Notes: generated by a model not told the origin, from the sequence alone. DNA of 27,480 bases from Rhizophagus sp. LPA8_4_AMF (GCA_021464525.1 JADRCO010000726.1:1-27480); one strand, 5' to 3'. Counted from the stretch's first letter, positions 1 through 10,320 are shown. Program-made: numbers and translations.

Positions 1-30
1 CTGGTAAAAATTATATTTTATACCCCTTAT

Positions 31-112
31 ATAATACCCGGTATCTCACAAAGTACCCCCGGGTATTATTCAATTTTTGAACCAGGTTTTTTGTATAAGA
101 CCCGGGGTACTA
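31..112. repeat. Short GC-rich direct and inverted motifs
   Basis: In otherwise AT-rich DNA, the motif ATAATACCCGG at 31-41 recurs inverted at 59-69 (CCGGGTATTAT). A related form, ATAAGACCCGGGGTAC, lies at 95-110 and is roughly the reverse complement of 52-69. The cluster could fold into alternative stems and looks like the terminus or debris of a mobile element cut by the window edge. No coding sequence is present. Confidence 0.4.
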
Positions 113-167
113 TATGCAGTGCTAGACGGTATAAACTGGCGGACCAATTAGTATATCCAGGATGATA

Positions 168-246
168 TTATTTACTGACCTAGTTTAGTATATAAATGGA
201 TCATCACTCGGATGCTTCATTTATATACTACTAGATCAGTAAATAA
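168..246. repeat. Long hairpin (inverted repeat)
   Basis: The left arm at 168-198 and right arm at 218-246 are near-perfect reverse complements of about 29-31 bp. Differences are one substitution and a 2-bp bulge, around a 19-nt loop at 199-217. The arms begin TTATTTACTGA and end TCAGTAAATAA. The loop itself contains CATC and GATG, which could extend the stem. It could be a very short MITE, a transcribed RNA hairpin, or a recombination-prone palindrome. No gene overlaps it. Confidence 0.6.
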
Positions 247-863
247 CTAATACTTATAAATTACGCTAAATTACACTATTACCGTAGTCATTAGTTCTAT
301 ATATAATCATGTGATTTTAATATTTATAATTTTCTATTAAAGTATTATGCTATTAACTAAGTATTTTGATTTCATAGTATAACCCTATAAAGAATTTGAA
401 AAAAGGAAATTTTTGTTATATAAAGTTATAATATGACAAGGTTCACATCTATAAAAATAACCACAAAATAAAAAAAAATAATAATTTGACTTTATTTGGC
501 CAAATTTGAAAATTCAAAAATCAGTTTTTTTGTTATCTAATGGTCCAATTCAGCTAATCTTTTAAATTGTAGCTATTACTAAACTTTAAAAATTAAAAGA
601 GCACAATTTAATGCAAATCAATTGTTGAATATTAGATATTCAGGATCCTGTTATAATTTCTATATACTGTATGTTTTAATGTTAACTGTATTTTATTTGT
701 AATATGATTTACTGGTAAATGCATAATAGAAATTGATGATTATAGAAAGGTCAAGGGTCTGACTGTATTGTTTATAAATTTTGAGTATATACATAACAAA
801 AATCGAAATGAACAGAGCCCAGTCTAATTCCGGTCGATTGCATGCAAAATAAACCATTCTAGG
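247..863. other. AT-rich spacer, no gene seen
   Basis: The stretch is A/T-rich with poly-A and poly-T runs. The only open frame in it (minus strand, continuing to 953) has low-complexity composition and overlaps the neighbouring inverted-repeat element, so it is not called as a gene. No RNA gene was recognised. Confidence 0.5.
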
Positions 864-1154
864 CCTGTTCATGTCCGGTCGGTTGGGTTTTTCGGTTGGA
901 TTTTGTTTATTTTGGTTGGCCTGATTTTTTTGTACAACACGAACTAAACTCAAACTTTTGACTCTACTTTTTTTTAGAGTTATTAAGTTCGAAACTAAAT
1001 AATTGTAACGCGTTTAAATAATTTTTTTTTTTTGACGAATAACATGAATAACAAATTATAAACCGACCTAAACCTGCTCAATTTGGGTCAAATTTTTAGT
1101 GGTTAACTTTAGGTAATACAAATAAGACATCTCAACCGACCAGACATGAACAGG
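864..1154. mobile_element. MITE-like element with 24-bp terminal inverted repeats
   Basis: The 24 bp at 864-887 (starting CCTGTTCATGTC, with GGTCGGTTG inside) matches the reverse complement of 1131-1154 at 22 of 24 positions. The bounded segment is 291 bp, AT-rich, and holds no transposase frame, as expected of a non-autonomous DNA element. No convincing target-site duplication was seen next to the ends (flanks CTAG and GGTG), so the true ends may lie a few bases away or the element may be old. It lies about 200 bp upstream of LYS4. Confidence 0.5.
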
Positions 1155-1360
1155 GGTGAAACTACGTTCGACCAAAAATTTGTTACACATAAAAATCAGA
1201 CAAATCTAACTGAATTCATACGCGCCAGATTTGGGGAAAAAAAATAGTATGCCGATCAAAGAAATTGAAATAACAATGCTTAAAAAAACGTGTCAGTACC
1301 AAAACCGACTCTAGAAAATAATTTTCTCTTTTTCCCTCTTAAAAAAAAAAATTTGTCGTT

Positions 1361-3863
1361 ATGCCTTCTCTATTAACCCGTTCAATTTCGTTTAAACCAA
1401 CGCGAAAGTTTTTAATTTCTACAAAATATAAGAGTTTTTACCGGTATCGTTTTTTTGCAACGGAAGCCAATGATCAAAATCTTATAGAAAAAATTGTACA
1501 AAAGTACGCGTTAAATTTACCACCGGGTTCAAATGTTAAAAGTGGAGATTTTGTAACTATTCAACCTGAGCATGTAATGACTCATGATAATACTGCAGCT
1601 GTAATGACAAAGTAGGTTCACTGGAAAGTATATGTCAAAATTTTTATTTTATTTGTTGATTCTTTATATAACTTTTAAATTATTCAGGTTTAAAAGTATA
1701 GGTGCGCAAAAATTTAAATATCCTAGTCAAGCAGTATTTACTTTAGATCATGATGTACAAAATAAATCCGAGAAAGTAAGTGGACATATTAACACATTTC
1801 CCATTTATTAAATCAAAATTTATTGATTATTTTGATCTATTTTGCTTAGAATTTAGCAAAATATAGTTCAATTGAAAGATTTGCAAACTTCCATAACATA
1901 GACTTTTACCCTGCAGGAAGGGGAATTGGACATCAAATTCTCATTGAAGAAGGTTATGCCTTCCCATATACTTTAACTGTGGCATCTGATTCACATTCTA
2001 ATATGTATGGTGGAATTGGATGTTTGGGAACACCGATCGTTCGAACTGATGCCGCGGCAATATGGGCAACTGGAAAAACTTGGTGGCAAATTCCCCCTGT
2101 TGTAAAAGTAGAACTCAAAGGCAAATTGCCTGATGGAGTAACGGGAAAAGATGTTATAATAAGTTTGTGTGGAATGTTTAATAATGATGAAGTTTTAAAT
2201 TGTGCTATAGAATTTGCAGGTGAAGGAACTTGTGGGCTTAGCTTGTCAGAACGATTAGCTATTGCTAACATGACAACAGAATGGGGCGCATTAGCTGGTG
2301 TCTTTCCGGTTGATGAAACTACTATTATGTGGCTTCGTAACAGAGTTAAAAAGTTAGAGCTTACGAGATTTGAAAATAAAAATTTAAAACCTACACCAGC
2401 CGGACAGTCATTCAAACATCCTAGAATTAATAATGAAAGGATTGATAAGATTGAAAAGAATCCTTTACGCGCTTCGCCTAATGCTTACTATTGTAAATAT
2501 TTATCATTGGATCTTTCAACACTTTCTCCACATGTCTCTGGTCCTAACTCTGTCAAAGTTTCAACGCCTCTTGTTGAACTTGAAAAAAAAGATATTAAAA
2601 TTCAAAAAGCATACCTTGTTTCATGCGTTAATTCACGTGCTGAGGACCTACATTCGGCTGCACAGGTTATTAAGGGTAAAAAAATAGCGGATGGGGTTGA
2701 ATTTTACGTAGCAGCTGCAAGTAGTGAAGTGCAAAAGGATGCCGAAGCCAATGGTGATTGGAAAGTATTAGTTGATGCGGGAGCAAAGATATTACCGGCT
2801 GGTTGTGGGCCATGTATTGGTGAGTTTACATCACGATTAAAATTAATATTAACTTAAAGTAACACTTCTTCTTTTGCAAGTTTAGGTCTTGGTGTAGGTC
2901 TCTTGAAAGATGGCGAAGTTGGTATTTCTGCAACCAATCGAAATTTCAAGGGTCGGATGGGTTCATCGAATGCGTTAGCTTATCTTGCATCACCAGGTAG
3001 TTTAGTTAATTATATTTTCGAGTTTATAAATGTTATTATTTCAGATTCATTTTAATATTTTATGTACAAAAACATTAGCTGTAGTTGCGGCTTCTGCAGT
3101 AGCTGGTAAAATTGCAAGTCCAGCTTTCCTGTCCACATCATCATACGCTTTTCCCGCTCATCAAACTCCAATAATAACTTGCGATATTAATCAGTCTGAA
3201 CAACCTATCGAAACATCATCAATTATTGAACCTACAATTCCTGGATTTCCGGGAACAATTAAGGGAGAATTGATATTTTGTGATGCGGATAATTTAAATA
3301 CTGATGGGATTTATCCCGGTAAATATACTTATGTTGATGATCTTACACTAGAACAAATGGCTAAAGTTGTTATGGAAAATTATGATCCCAAGTTCGCAAA
3401 TATTGTTTCCAAGGTAATTAATAAATCGGAAATGTATTTAAGTATATTTATTAGTATATTATTATTTATTTTTATTTATTTATAGGAAGACATATTAGTT
3501 GGTGGATTCAATTTTGGTTGTGGATCATCAAGAGAACAAGCTGCCACTGCAATTAAAGCAAGTGGTATTGCTCTTGTTATTGCTGGTTCCTTTTCTGAGA
3601 CATTTAAAAGAAATTCCATAAATAATGCTTTACTTTGTCTTGAAGCACCTGATCTTGTGCGTTTATTAAAAAACAGATATGGCTCAAACGAGCTAACAAC
3701 ACGCACAAAATTGAATGCCGAAGTTAAAATAGCAGAGGGTAAAATAGTAGTTAATGGATTAAATGAACCAAAACCTGTATTTAAGGTTGGTATTTTAGGG
3801 AAAAGTGTTCAAGAGTTATGGGTAGCCAATGGATTGGAAAATTGGGTAAAACAAAGTATGTAA
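1361..3863 (+). CDS. LYS4: Homoaconitase, mitochondrial (six exons)
   Basis: This 4Fe-4S enzyme converts homocitrate to homoisocitrate via homoaconitate in the fungal aminoadipate route to lysine, in mitochondria. Exons are 1361-1611, 1688-1775, 1850-2819, 2886-2996, 3079-3413 and 3486-3863, with frame kept across every GT-AG junction (710 residues). Residues 1-32 are basic and acid-free. The motif RFF before ATEA fits an R-3 processing site after F32. Family signatures are [21 protein letters not shown], cluster cysteines C372 (SCVNSR), C432 and C435 (GCGPC), and swivel-domain [10 protein letters not shown]. The spacing of the three cysteines fits aconitases. Plain aconitase or isopropylmalate isomerase is less likely because of overall resemblance to fungal homoaconitase and this length. 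A mitochondrial Aco2-type paralogue cannot be fully excluded. The gene is tail-to-tail with BIT61. Confidence 0.93.
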
Positions 3864-3905
3864 AAGGAATCAAAAAATGTAACAATATTTAACATTTCTT
3901 ATTTA

Positions 3906-3920
3906 AATAAAGCCTTTATT
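3906..3920. terminator. Bidirectional polyadenylation signal pair
   Basis: AATAAA at 3906-3911 serves the plus-strand homoaconitase gene. Its reverse complement TTTATT at 3915-3920 serves the minus-strand BIT61 gene. The 15-bp block is a near-palindrome in the 75-bp gap between the two stop codons. Cleavage sites cannot be placed from sequence alone. Confidence 0.55.
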
Positions 3921-3938
3921 CATACTTCAATAAATGTG

Positions 3939-5498
3939 TCAATAAGCAGGACTAGTAGTAGCAGACACTCCATCAATGGGATTAGCTGCCGTTGTTGGAG
4001 TTGTGACTGTGCTGCTAATTTCCGTTTCATTCGAATCTACAGGAAAAGTTAATTTTTCTTCTTCTGCAGTCTCGACTGTTATCGATTGTGCTGAATTATT
4101 ATTAGTATTCGAATTAGAAGGAGACATGCCTACAAATCCTCTACGGTCTCTGCGTCTCATGAATAATTTCCAATTATTTTTTAATTTTCCTAATATTCGA
4201 TCCATATCTCTTTGTTTATCATCATCAGAAAGAACGGAAGATAAAATATAAGACATTTGCAGCATACGAGCTGCAGTGTCTGTAACCGGAATTCCTGAAT
4301 CGAAATCATGGAATAACTTATTAAATGCATCTGAAAAAAATTATTTTAGGAGAGTTAATTTTGAAATCTTCCAGGTTATGTGTATTTAATTTCACAATAT
4401 AAAGTACCTTCCACTCGATCACCCATAGGTAAAATTACATGATCTCTAAAACTCATCAATACTAAACGTCTAATATTCATATTCTCTTTTTGTACCGAAG
4501 ATTGTATTAATAATGGAAGAAAAACGCCTTCAAAATAAGGTATAACAGTGCCAAAGAAAAAGGACCATAATTCAACTAAACGAGAAACAAGTTTTTCATC
4601 AGGGACTCCACGTAGCTTTCCGTTAAGTGTAAACATTCCTAACTCTAAAAGTTCATTTATATCATCATAAAGCAAATGTAATGGTCGATCGTTCATGTAA
4701 CGTCTGATTATAAATTATAATAAAATTATCTTTCATAAATAATTTCTAAAAGTATGTAATTTAAATTGGCTATTATAATTACCTTACCAGATCATTTAAG
4801 TCTTCAATACATAATTTCAATCCTTCGCCGTTGAACAGTGGCAAAACTTTGACGACTAAGGAACCCCAAGTATCATGTGACCCAAGTTGTTCTATTCTTT
4901 CAAGGTCCTTAGTGTTCACAGAATCATACAATTTACTATGCGTTGTTGAAATTATTGATGGTGTATAAGTTGTTTGAGATAATGCAGACGGACTTATGCT
5001 AACTTGTATAGAACCTGTAGAAAGAGATTTTTCGTGAAAAGGAGAAAAATAAGAATTCATTGTTGAAGCGGAATTAGATCGTTCCATAAGTGGAAGATGT
5101 GATGGATTCAGTGATGATTGAGAATTTTGTGTCATTAATGACGAAGAACTTGAGGAAGTAAAACCACTACGATTAGAAAAAGAGGGGGATGTCCTGTAAT
5201 TAGAATAAAGTTGGTTGGTTTGTGGAATTTGACTAGTTTGATTTTGTTGAAATGTTGCCATTGAAGACCAAGTACCACCATGTCCTTCTGTGGACACAGA
5301 CATACTAGAACTATTAGCGGAATTCGAGGCTTGTACATTTGGACCGTTATAAATGGAAGAAACAGACGGTAAACTTGTACTTATAGGAGCTTGGTGGATT
5401 TGTGAAAGTGAAGAAGCAGAAGAAGAAGTGCTTAAAGAATTATTCGTTGGAGTCGATCGAGTAGACTCGGAAGCTTCTTGAATTGGATTTAAACTCAT
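3939..5498 (-). CDS. BIT61: Bit61/HbrB-like TORC2 subunit (three exons)
   Basis: Bit61 (HbrB in Aspergillus, Protor/PRR5 in animals) is an accessory subunit of TOR complex 2, which acts at the plasma membrane in actin, sphingolipid and polarity control. Coding order is 5498-4783, 4703-4408 and 4330-3939, giving 467 residues. About the first 200 residues are Ser/Thr/Asn-rich and likely disordered. The HbrB domain follows: LPLFNGEGLKLCIEDLNDL, then RLVELWSFFFGTVIPYFEGV after the first intron, then the SFRDHVILP segment. The C-terminus is basic (FMRRRDRRG), then Ser/Thr-rich. An upstream in-frame ATG at 5600 would add 34 residues. I prefer 5498 because the extension is lysine/tyrosine-rich with no family resemblance. 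The gene is divergent from NPR3. Confidence 0.88.
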
Positions 5499-5758
5499 TG
5501 CGTTTTTTGCGTAAATAAATGAAAATTTCGGTCTAAATTTATAGCTTAGTGAAAGAAATTGGAGGGAAAAATTTAAATAAATTGAATTAAGGTCAATCAT
5601 TGCTAAATCGATACCAATCTCGTTCTCTTTATGCAGATAACCTTAAATTAAAGTTGTACGCACGGACCAAAAATTAAAGTTTTCCTATCTCTATATTATA
5701 CTTAACTTTGTAAAATAGAAAATTTAGAATCATTAAAAAACTTTCAGAGAGAGTGAAT
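5499..5758. promoter_or_regulatory. Shared divergent promoter region, BIT61 and NPR3
   Basis: Only 260 bp separate the two start codons on opposite strands, so the 5' leaders and promoters of BIT61 and NPR3 must share this interval. It is AT-rich, and no specific operator was recognised. An ATG in frame with BIT61 lies inside it at 5600. Confidence 0.6.
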
Positions 5759-7886
5759 ATGGTAAATTCTCTACTTGCAATACTACTTGTTATTAATAGC
5801 AGTAGAGGAAGCCATTTCGTTTTTCATTACCCGAAAGTTCCTCAAAGACGTGACGAAATTGAACAAGTCAGAAGAGAAAGTGATCTAGATGAAGAATTTG
5901 GAGACGACTTGCTTGAAAATGATGTAATAACGTGGCCATATGGTCCAACCGAAGATTTTGATAACCGTTCATTTCGTTCAAGACTTGAAGAAGATAATGA
6001 AGAGTATGATTTTAATTCAAAAAAGCAGGCTAATAATAATACTGGAAATGATGAGATCGAACGTAATGAAATGAATCAATTATTTGGTTTTGAAACTAGA
6101 TTATTAGCAGACATATTTTGTCCTAGACATAAAAGCCTGGCAAAATTTCAGCTCTCAATCGATGATTTGACTTTTGTTGGTCAACCAGTTTTTCTTAAAA
6201 CTGCTGGTACCAATAAGAGAGGAATTTATAGTGGAGACAGAGATTTAAGAAAAAAAATTGATGATAATGATAATAGCACAGATTTAGATAATAATGAAGA
6301 ATTACAAGAGCAGTTATCTGACGCTCAAAACGAAGAAATATCTACTCAAATACCTCCGAGTATTGCATCTGATATCACTTCTTCAACCCTTTCTATGCAA
6401 CAGCATCTACATGTAACATTCTTTCATCTTGTGTTTGTTCTTGAACCACCTGAATTGGAGTTATGTAGACAAGTAGATGATATTTACAATAATATTATTA
6501 CAAAACTAACAGCAGCACTTCGATATGAGCAATTACGTTGTGATTATGTCGGGAAAGAAACAGAATTAATATTGTCTTTAAGAGAAAATTCTGGTAAAAA
6601 GAATATTATTTTTGATATAACAAAATTTTATTAATTTAATAAGATATGTTCAAAATCGTAGGTACATCTAACTTGGATGAATTAATGGAAATTACATTGG
6701 AGAAAAGTTCATTAGCGCGAACAATTCGAAAAGTATATGATGCAATTTCAAATGATTGTGTTGCACATATACTTATAAATGATTATATTGATTTATCTTT
6801 ACAAATTCCTCCACTCGTCCCAACTATTAATACTCATAATAATGATATGATCGGACATGAATATGCTCATTATCCTGTTATTGCACCATATCATACTTTG
6901 CTGCTTCTTGAAGATCCAGAAGAAATTTTAAAAAATATGCCATTAGATGCTAATCCAACGTTGGTTCAATTGGTACAAATGTTGACCCCCACACAACGGT
7001 ATGGCATAATGTGATAATAGTCTAAATTCAGGATCTTAAAAACAAACCTTTTGTTTATTTAGATTGGCCGATTTATGTACTGTGTTAGATTGCTCTTTGG
7101 CACAGATATTCCGGCTTGCAGCACACTTGATATATTGGCGAAAGGCCAAGATTATTGATGTAATCGGTGTTCGAAACCTCTATGTCGTTTCTCCTACTGC
7201 CGATATGAACTCGTAAGATGCTTTTTATTAAATAATTTATAATTCACTTTAAATGTTAAATAATCTCATGCATATCTTAATTTTGGAGATTGCCAACTTA
7301 CATTGAATATTTCAAGCAACACTTTCCTGCATTGGACCTTGTGAAAGTTCTCGACTCATTCTCCGTTCCTAAGCCCCAGGTAACTTCCATCAAAGAACAT
7401 CGTACAATGTACCTCGAGGCAATAACCTACTTGTTAAGAAATGACCTGGTTGTACAATTACACGCGTATATTTTGGTTATGGTACCGCGATATATAAAAA
7501 TGGGATTTACTCAGGCAGAATATGAGGAAAAATTGAGAAATTCTGGGGACAGCGAATTTAATTCGAGTTATGATACCGCTATAATTTCCCCAGTAGAAAA
7601 GGCATCAGATAGTGAAAGAGACTGGTTAAATAACTTTGTAGCGAATCATCCCAAAGAGACTGTCTCACTTTTCGAGAGGTTCGTAACCTTATCCTTAGCC
7701 ATAATGATATCTATTATCTCTATTATTAATTGTTCACTTTTGCGTTTTTAATTAAGATTGATTAAATATTTTAATGGAAAACATCACGTTGATGAAATTC
7801 TTTTCCGAGAATCGTTAAAGCCAAGAGATTTAAGCAAAATAATAACTCTATTTAGCAAGGATCAATATATTATTGTATTGTGTTAA
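5759..7886 (+). CDS. NPR3: Nitrogen permease regulator 3 (GATOR1/SEACIT subunit), five exons
   Basis: Npr3 pairs with Npr2 in the SEACIT/GATOR1 complex at the vacuole and represses TORC1 when amino acids are scarce. Exons are 5759-6593, 6662-6998, 7063-7212, 7289-7678 and 7757-7886, with frame kept throughout (613 residues). The N-terminus, LLAILLVINSSRGSHFVFHY, is the classic Npr3 opening strand. An acidic disordered insert follows. Later family blocks are LEKSSLARTIRKVYDAIS, HTLLLLEDPEEIL, LAAHLIYWRKAKIIDVIG and the C-terminal YFNGKHHVDEILFRESL winged helix. The frame is open from GTG at 5753, but the first ATG is 5759 and places the conserved strand at the N-terminus. The gene diverges from BIT61 and is followed 100 bp downstream by a tRNA on the opposite strand. 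Confidence 0.92.
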
Positions 7887-7971
7887 AGAGCTAAATCCTT
7901 ACTTAATATTTAATTAAAAATAATATTAAACCCTTAATTCATTTTTCGTGTCGCGTAAGTCACGGGATTGT

Positions 7972-7976
7972 AAAAA
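7972..7976 (-). terminator. Pol III terminator of tRNA-Glu
   Basis: A run of five A residues on the plus strand is a T5 tract on the minus strand, starting 13 nt past the 3' end of the tRNA. This fits a eukaryotic RNA polymerase III stop signal. Confidence 0.6.
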
Positions 7977-7988
7977 TTTTGATAAATT

Positions 7989-8060
7989 TTCCGCATCGGG
8001 GAATCGAACCCCGGCCTTCCCGGTGAGAGCGGGAGATCCTAACCACTAGACCAATGCGGA
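7989..8060 (-). tRNA. tRNA-Glu (anticodon CTC)
   Basis: The 72-nt gene reads on the minus strand. The 7-bp acceptor stem is TCCGCAT paired with ATGCGGA. Box A is TGGTCTAGTGG. The anticodon stem TCCCG/CGGGA encloses the loop CTCTCAC, with anticodon CTC at 8027-8025. The T-arm holds box B GGTTCGATTCC. There is no intron and CCA is not encoded, as usual for a nuclear eukaryotic tRNA. It decodes GAG. A T5 terminator lies just downstream. Confidence 0.96.
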
Positions 8061-8547
8061 TTGTTATTTGTTACTAACTGACAAAAAATAATTTGTTAAA
8101 TTTGCAATTGCAATATAGGAAATAGTGTTGTTAATCATTTCTTTTACAGCCTAACATAGTTTGTAATCGCTTTCCCTTCTAAAAAAACCATAAACTGCTG
8201 CTTAATAAATGTTCCTTATTGGTAGTTATTTTTGTTAGGTTATTCATATTGTCGAAAAATTTTTTTTTTCTAAATTTTAGATTACCTTATAGGGAAAATA
8301 TCACGATTTTAATCGATATTTATTATTCCTCGTGTAACTTAAAGTGTACAACAACACAATAATGTTTATTTAAGTTTCAGTTAAAAGTTTTCATTTTGAT
8401 CCGAAAAACACACGTTAAACTAAGTACTCCTTCAGTCATAAATTTGCCACTTCCTATATTTTCGGTTTGTCAAAATAACTTACGGTACATAGATAAAAAT
8501 TAAAAAAAGTTTTTTTTCAAAAACTTGGTTAATATGTTGTCTTTTTC
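8061..8547. promoter_or_regulatory. 5' region of the Kelch-BTB gene and upstream flank of the tRNA
   Basis: This 487-bp AT-rich gap has several poly-T and poly-A runs, including one near 8260 and one just before the Kelch gene start. It must hold the Kelch gene promoter and leader. No conserved site was recognised. Confidence 0.4.
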
Positions 8548-10269
8548 ATGGTTAAAATTTTGTATCATTTATCAAAAAGGGTTAACACTATGATGTCAGA
8601 TTCAGCGTCCTCACCATTTGACACGTCTTCTCCTTCTTCGTCATCGTCTACCCTTGCTACGACTCCCAACCTTACACATGATTTAAGACGCTCGTCATAT
8701 TTTTCAACAGCATGCAATAATCCATATCCTACCAAGGCTACGGGTGTTTCACTTAGTTGCAGTTGTTTAGTAAATGCATCAGTGACAGTTGTTCCTAATT
8801 ATGATGATGATAAACAACCGCCAAATTACGTTTACGTATTTGGTGGATTTAATTTATATACTGATGAAGTTTATAATGATTTATATAGGTTAAATGTATC
8901 TGAAATGAAATGGGAAGATGTGATTTATTTAAAGGGTTCACGTCCTTCAAAGAGAACCAATCACTCTGCTTCTTTGTGGAATCAGGATAAAATAATAATT
9001 TTTGGTGGGACAGATGAACAGGATCAAAATTGTAACGATGTAGTTATTTTGGATTTGAAAACTATGACTTGGGAACGTCCTGAAGTAGATGGACATGTTC
9101 CGTTAGGACGTGCAAGGCATTCAGCTTCCATATATAATGATAAACTTTATATAGTTGGAGGGTATTATACAAATAGCGAAGAGGAAAGGAATTCAGTGTC
9201 ACCTGATGTTAATTGTTTAAATTTGCAAACATGGACATGGGAAGAACCAATTACATTGATTCCAAGACATTCACACGATTCGTTTATTTATCAGAATCGC
9301 CTTTATGTATATGGAGGTTATAATGAAGAAATGGATAGGGAAAAATCACTTGTGATTCTAGATCTTCAAACTCAACAAGTTTCAAAGATAGAGATTACGA
9401 GTGATTCAGGACCTGAGATGAACGGTCAACATTTTGCTCAAATATATTGGAATCGATTAGTCGTAGTTGTGACACAGAGTTTGAAAGTTGAAGCGCAAGA
9501 AGGTTCAATTGGGGTTTGGGCTTTAGATTTGGATTCCTTTCAATGGCATCAAATTGAAGATGGGGATCGTTTTGTACAAGGAAATTGGCATTATTTCGCT
9601 ATGGCGGAAAATTGCCCAAGATTTTTCTTATTTGGAATTGATGAAAAAGAATCTGATGAGTATTTTTCAAACGTCCTTTCAATCGATCTTCAAGAATATG
9701 GAATGTCAAGAATCCCACCCCCAACGATTGGATTGGATTTTGCACAATTACTCAATGATTCCACCACTTCGGACTTTACCATTAAATCTAATGAAGATGG
9801 TCCTGTCATTCATGTTCATCGAATTATCTTACTTGCTAGGTGGCCTCATTTCGGCAATATGATTAATTCAGGGATGACGGAATCATTCAATTCAACTTTA
9901 ACAATTCCGGAGCCTTATGCAATAGTTCAGGCTTTCGTTTATTACCTTTATACAGATATTATTGAACGACAACTTCCAATTTATACGGTTGCGGACCTTA
10001 TGGTATTGGGTAATATGTATCTTATTCCGCGTTTGACATCACTTTGTTGTGCTCTTCTACAAGAGAATATTAGTATAGGGAATGTTGCTAAAATTTATCA
10101 TTGTGCTTCAGTCGCTGGAGCTCATGCGTTAAAGAAAAGATCCATGAGATATATTAACACTAATTTTGGTCCAGTTTCCAAAACGCAAGGCTTCAGGTCA
10201 TTACCAAAAGAGATTTTGTTTGATTTCTTGGATAGTTTACCAGAAAAGGCTAAAATTAGCGTTGAATAA
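8548..10269 (+). CDS. Kelch-repeat BTB/BACK protein (Ral2/LZTR1-like layout)
   Basis: The intronless frame encodes 573 residues. Residues 1-80 are Ser/Thr-rich. From about 92 to 350 there are five or six Kelch blades, marked by VYVFGGFNLYTDE, KIIIFGGTDE, KLYIVGGYYTN and RLYVYGGYNEE, each followed by a W or hydrophobic strand. A BTB domain follows at about 398-500 (SDFTIKSNEDGPVIHVHRII), then a BACK-like helical region to about 555. BTB proteins commonly recruit cullin-3, with the Kelch propeller binding the substrate. Kelch before BTB is the order of fission yeast Ral2 and animal LZTR1, both tied to Ras regulation. That link is an inference from layout only. The start at 8548 is the first ATG in frame. 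ATGs at 8590 and 8593 are alternatives that lose 14-15 unconserved residues. Confidence 0.85.
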   Translation: MVKILYHLSKRVNTMMSDSASSPFDTSSPSSSSSTLATTPNLTHDLRRSSYFSTACNNPYPTKATGVSLSCSCLVNASVTVVPNYDDDKQPPNYVYVFGGFNLYTDEVYNDLYRLNVSEMKWEDVIYLKGSRPSKRTNHSASLWNQDKIIIFGGTDEQDQNCNDVVILDLKTMTWERPEVDGHVPLGRARHSASIYNDKLYIVGGYYTNSEEERNSVSPDVNCLNLQTWTWEEPITLIPRHSHDSFIYQNRLYVYGGYNEEMDREKSLVILDLQTQQVSKIEITSDSGPEMNGQHFAQIYWNRLVVVVTQSLKVEAQEGSIGVWALDLDSFQWHQIEDGDRFVQGNWHYFAMAENCPRFFLFGIDEKESDEYFSNVLSIDLQEYGMSRIPPPTIGLDFAQLLNDSTTSDFTIKSNEDGPVIHVHRIILLARWPHFGNMINSGMTESFNSTLTIPEPYAIVQAFVYYLYTDIIERQLPIYTVADLMVLGNMYLIPRLTSLCCALLQENISIGNVAKIYHCASVAGAHALKKRSMRYINTNFGPVSKTQGFRSLPKEILFDFLDSLPEKAKISVE

Positions 10270-10314
10270 GACTAGAAATAACCCGGTAAGTTTATTTTAT
10301 TATTAAAATTGTAC

Positions 10315-10320
10315 AATAAA
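10315..10320 (+). terminator. Polyadenylation signal of the Kelch-BTB gene
   Basis: AATAAA lies 46 bp past the stop codon in AT-rich sequence. It is the nearest canonical signal, but assignment is by position only. Confidence 0.4.

Noticed and set aside
693-953. Minus-strand open frame of 86 codons
   Set aside because: It is Asn/Lys/Tyr-rich, overlaps the MITE-like terminal repeat and has no domain or context support.
1954-2415. Minus-strand open frame of 153 codons inside LYS4 exon 3
   Set aside because: It lies wholly antisense to a strongly conserved aconitase-family exon and has no family resemblance, so it is a shadow.
5499-5600. Longer BIT61 N-terminus from the ATG at 5600
   Set aside because: It would push into the divergent promoter and adds a Tyr/Phe/Lys-rich stretch without conservation. 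It is kept only as an alternative.
5753-5758. Alternative NPR3 start two codons upstream
   Set aside because: The codon at 5753 is GTG, which is not a likely nuclear start here. The ATG at 5759 begins just before the conserved N-terminal strand.
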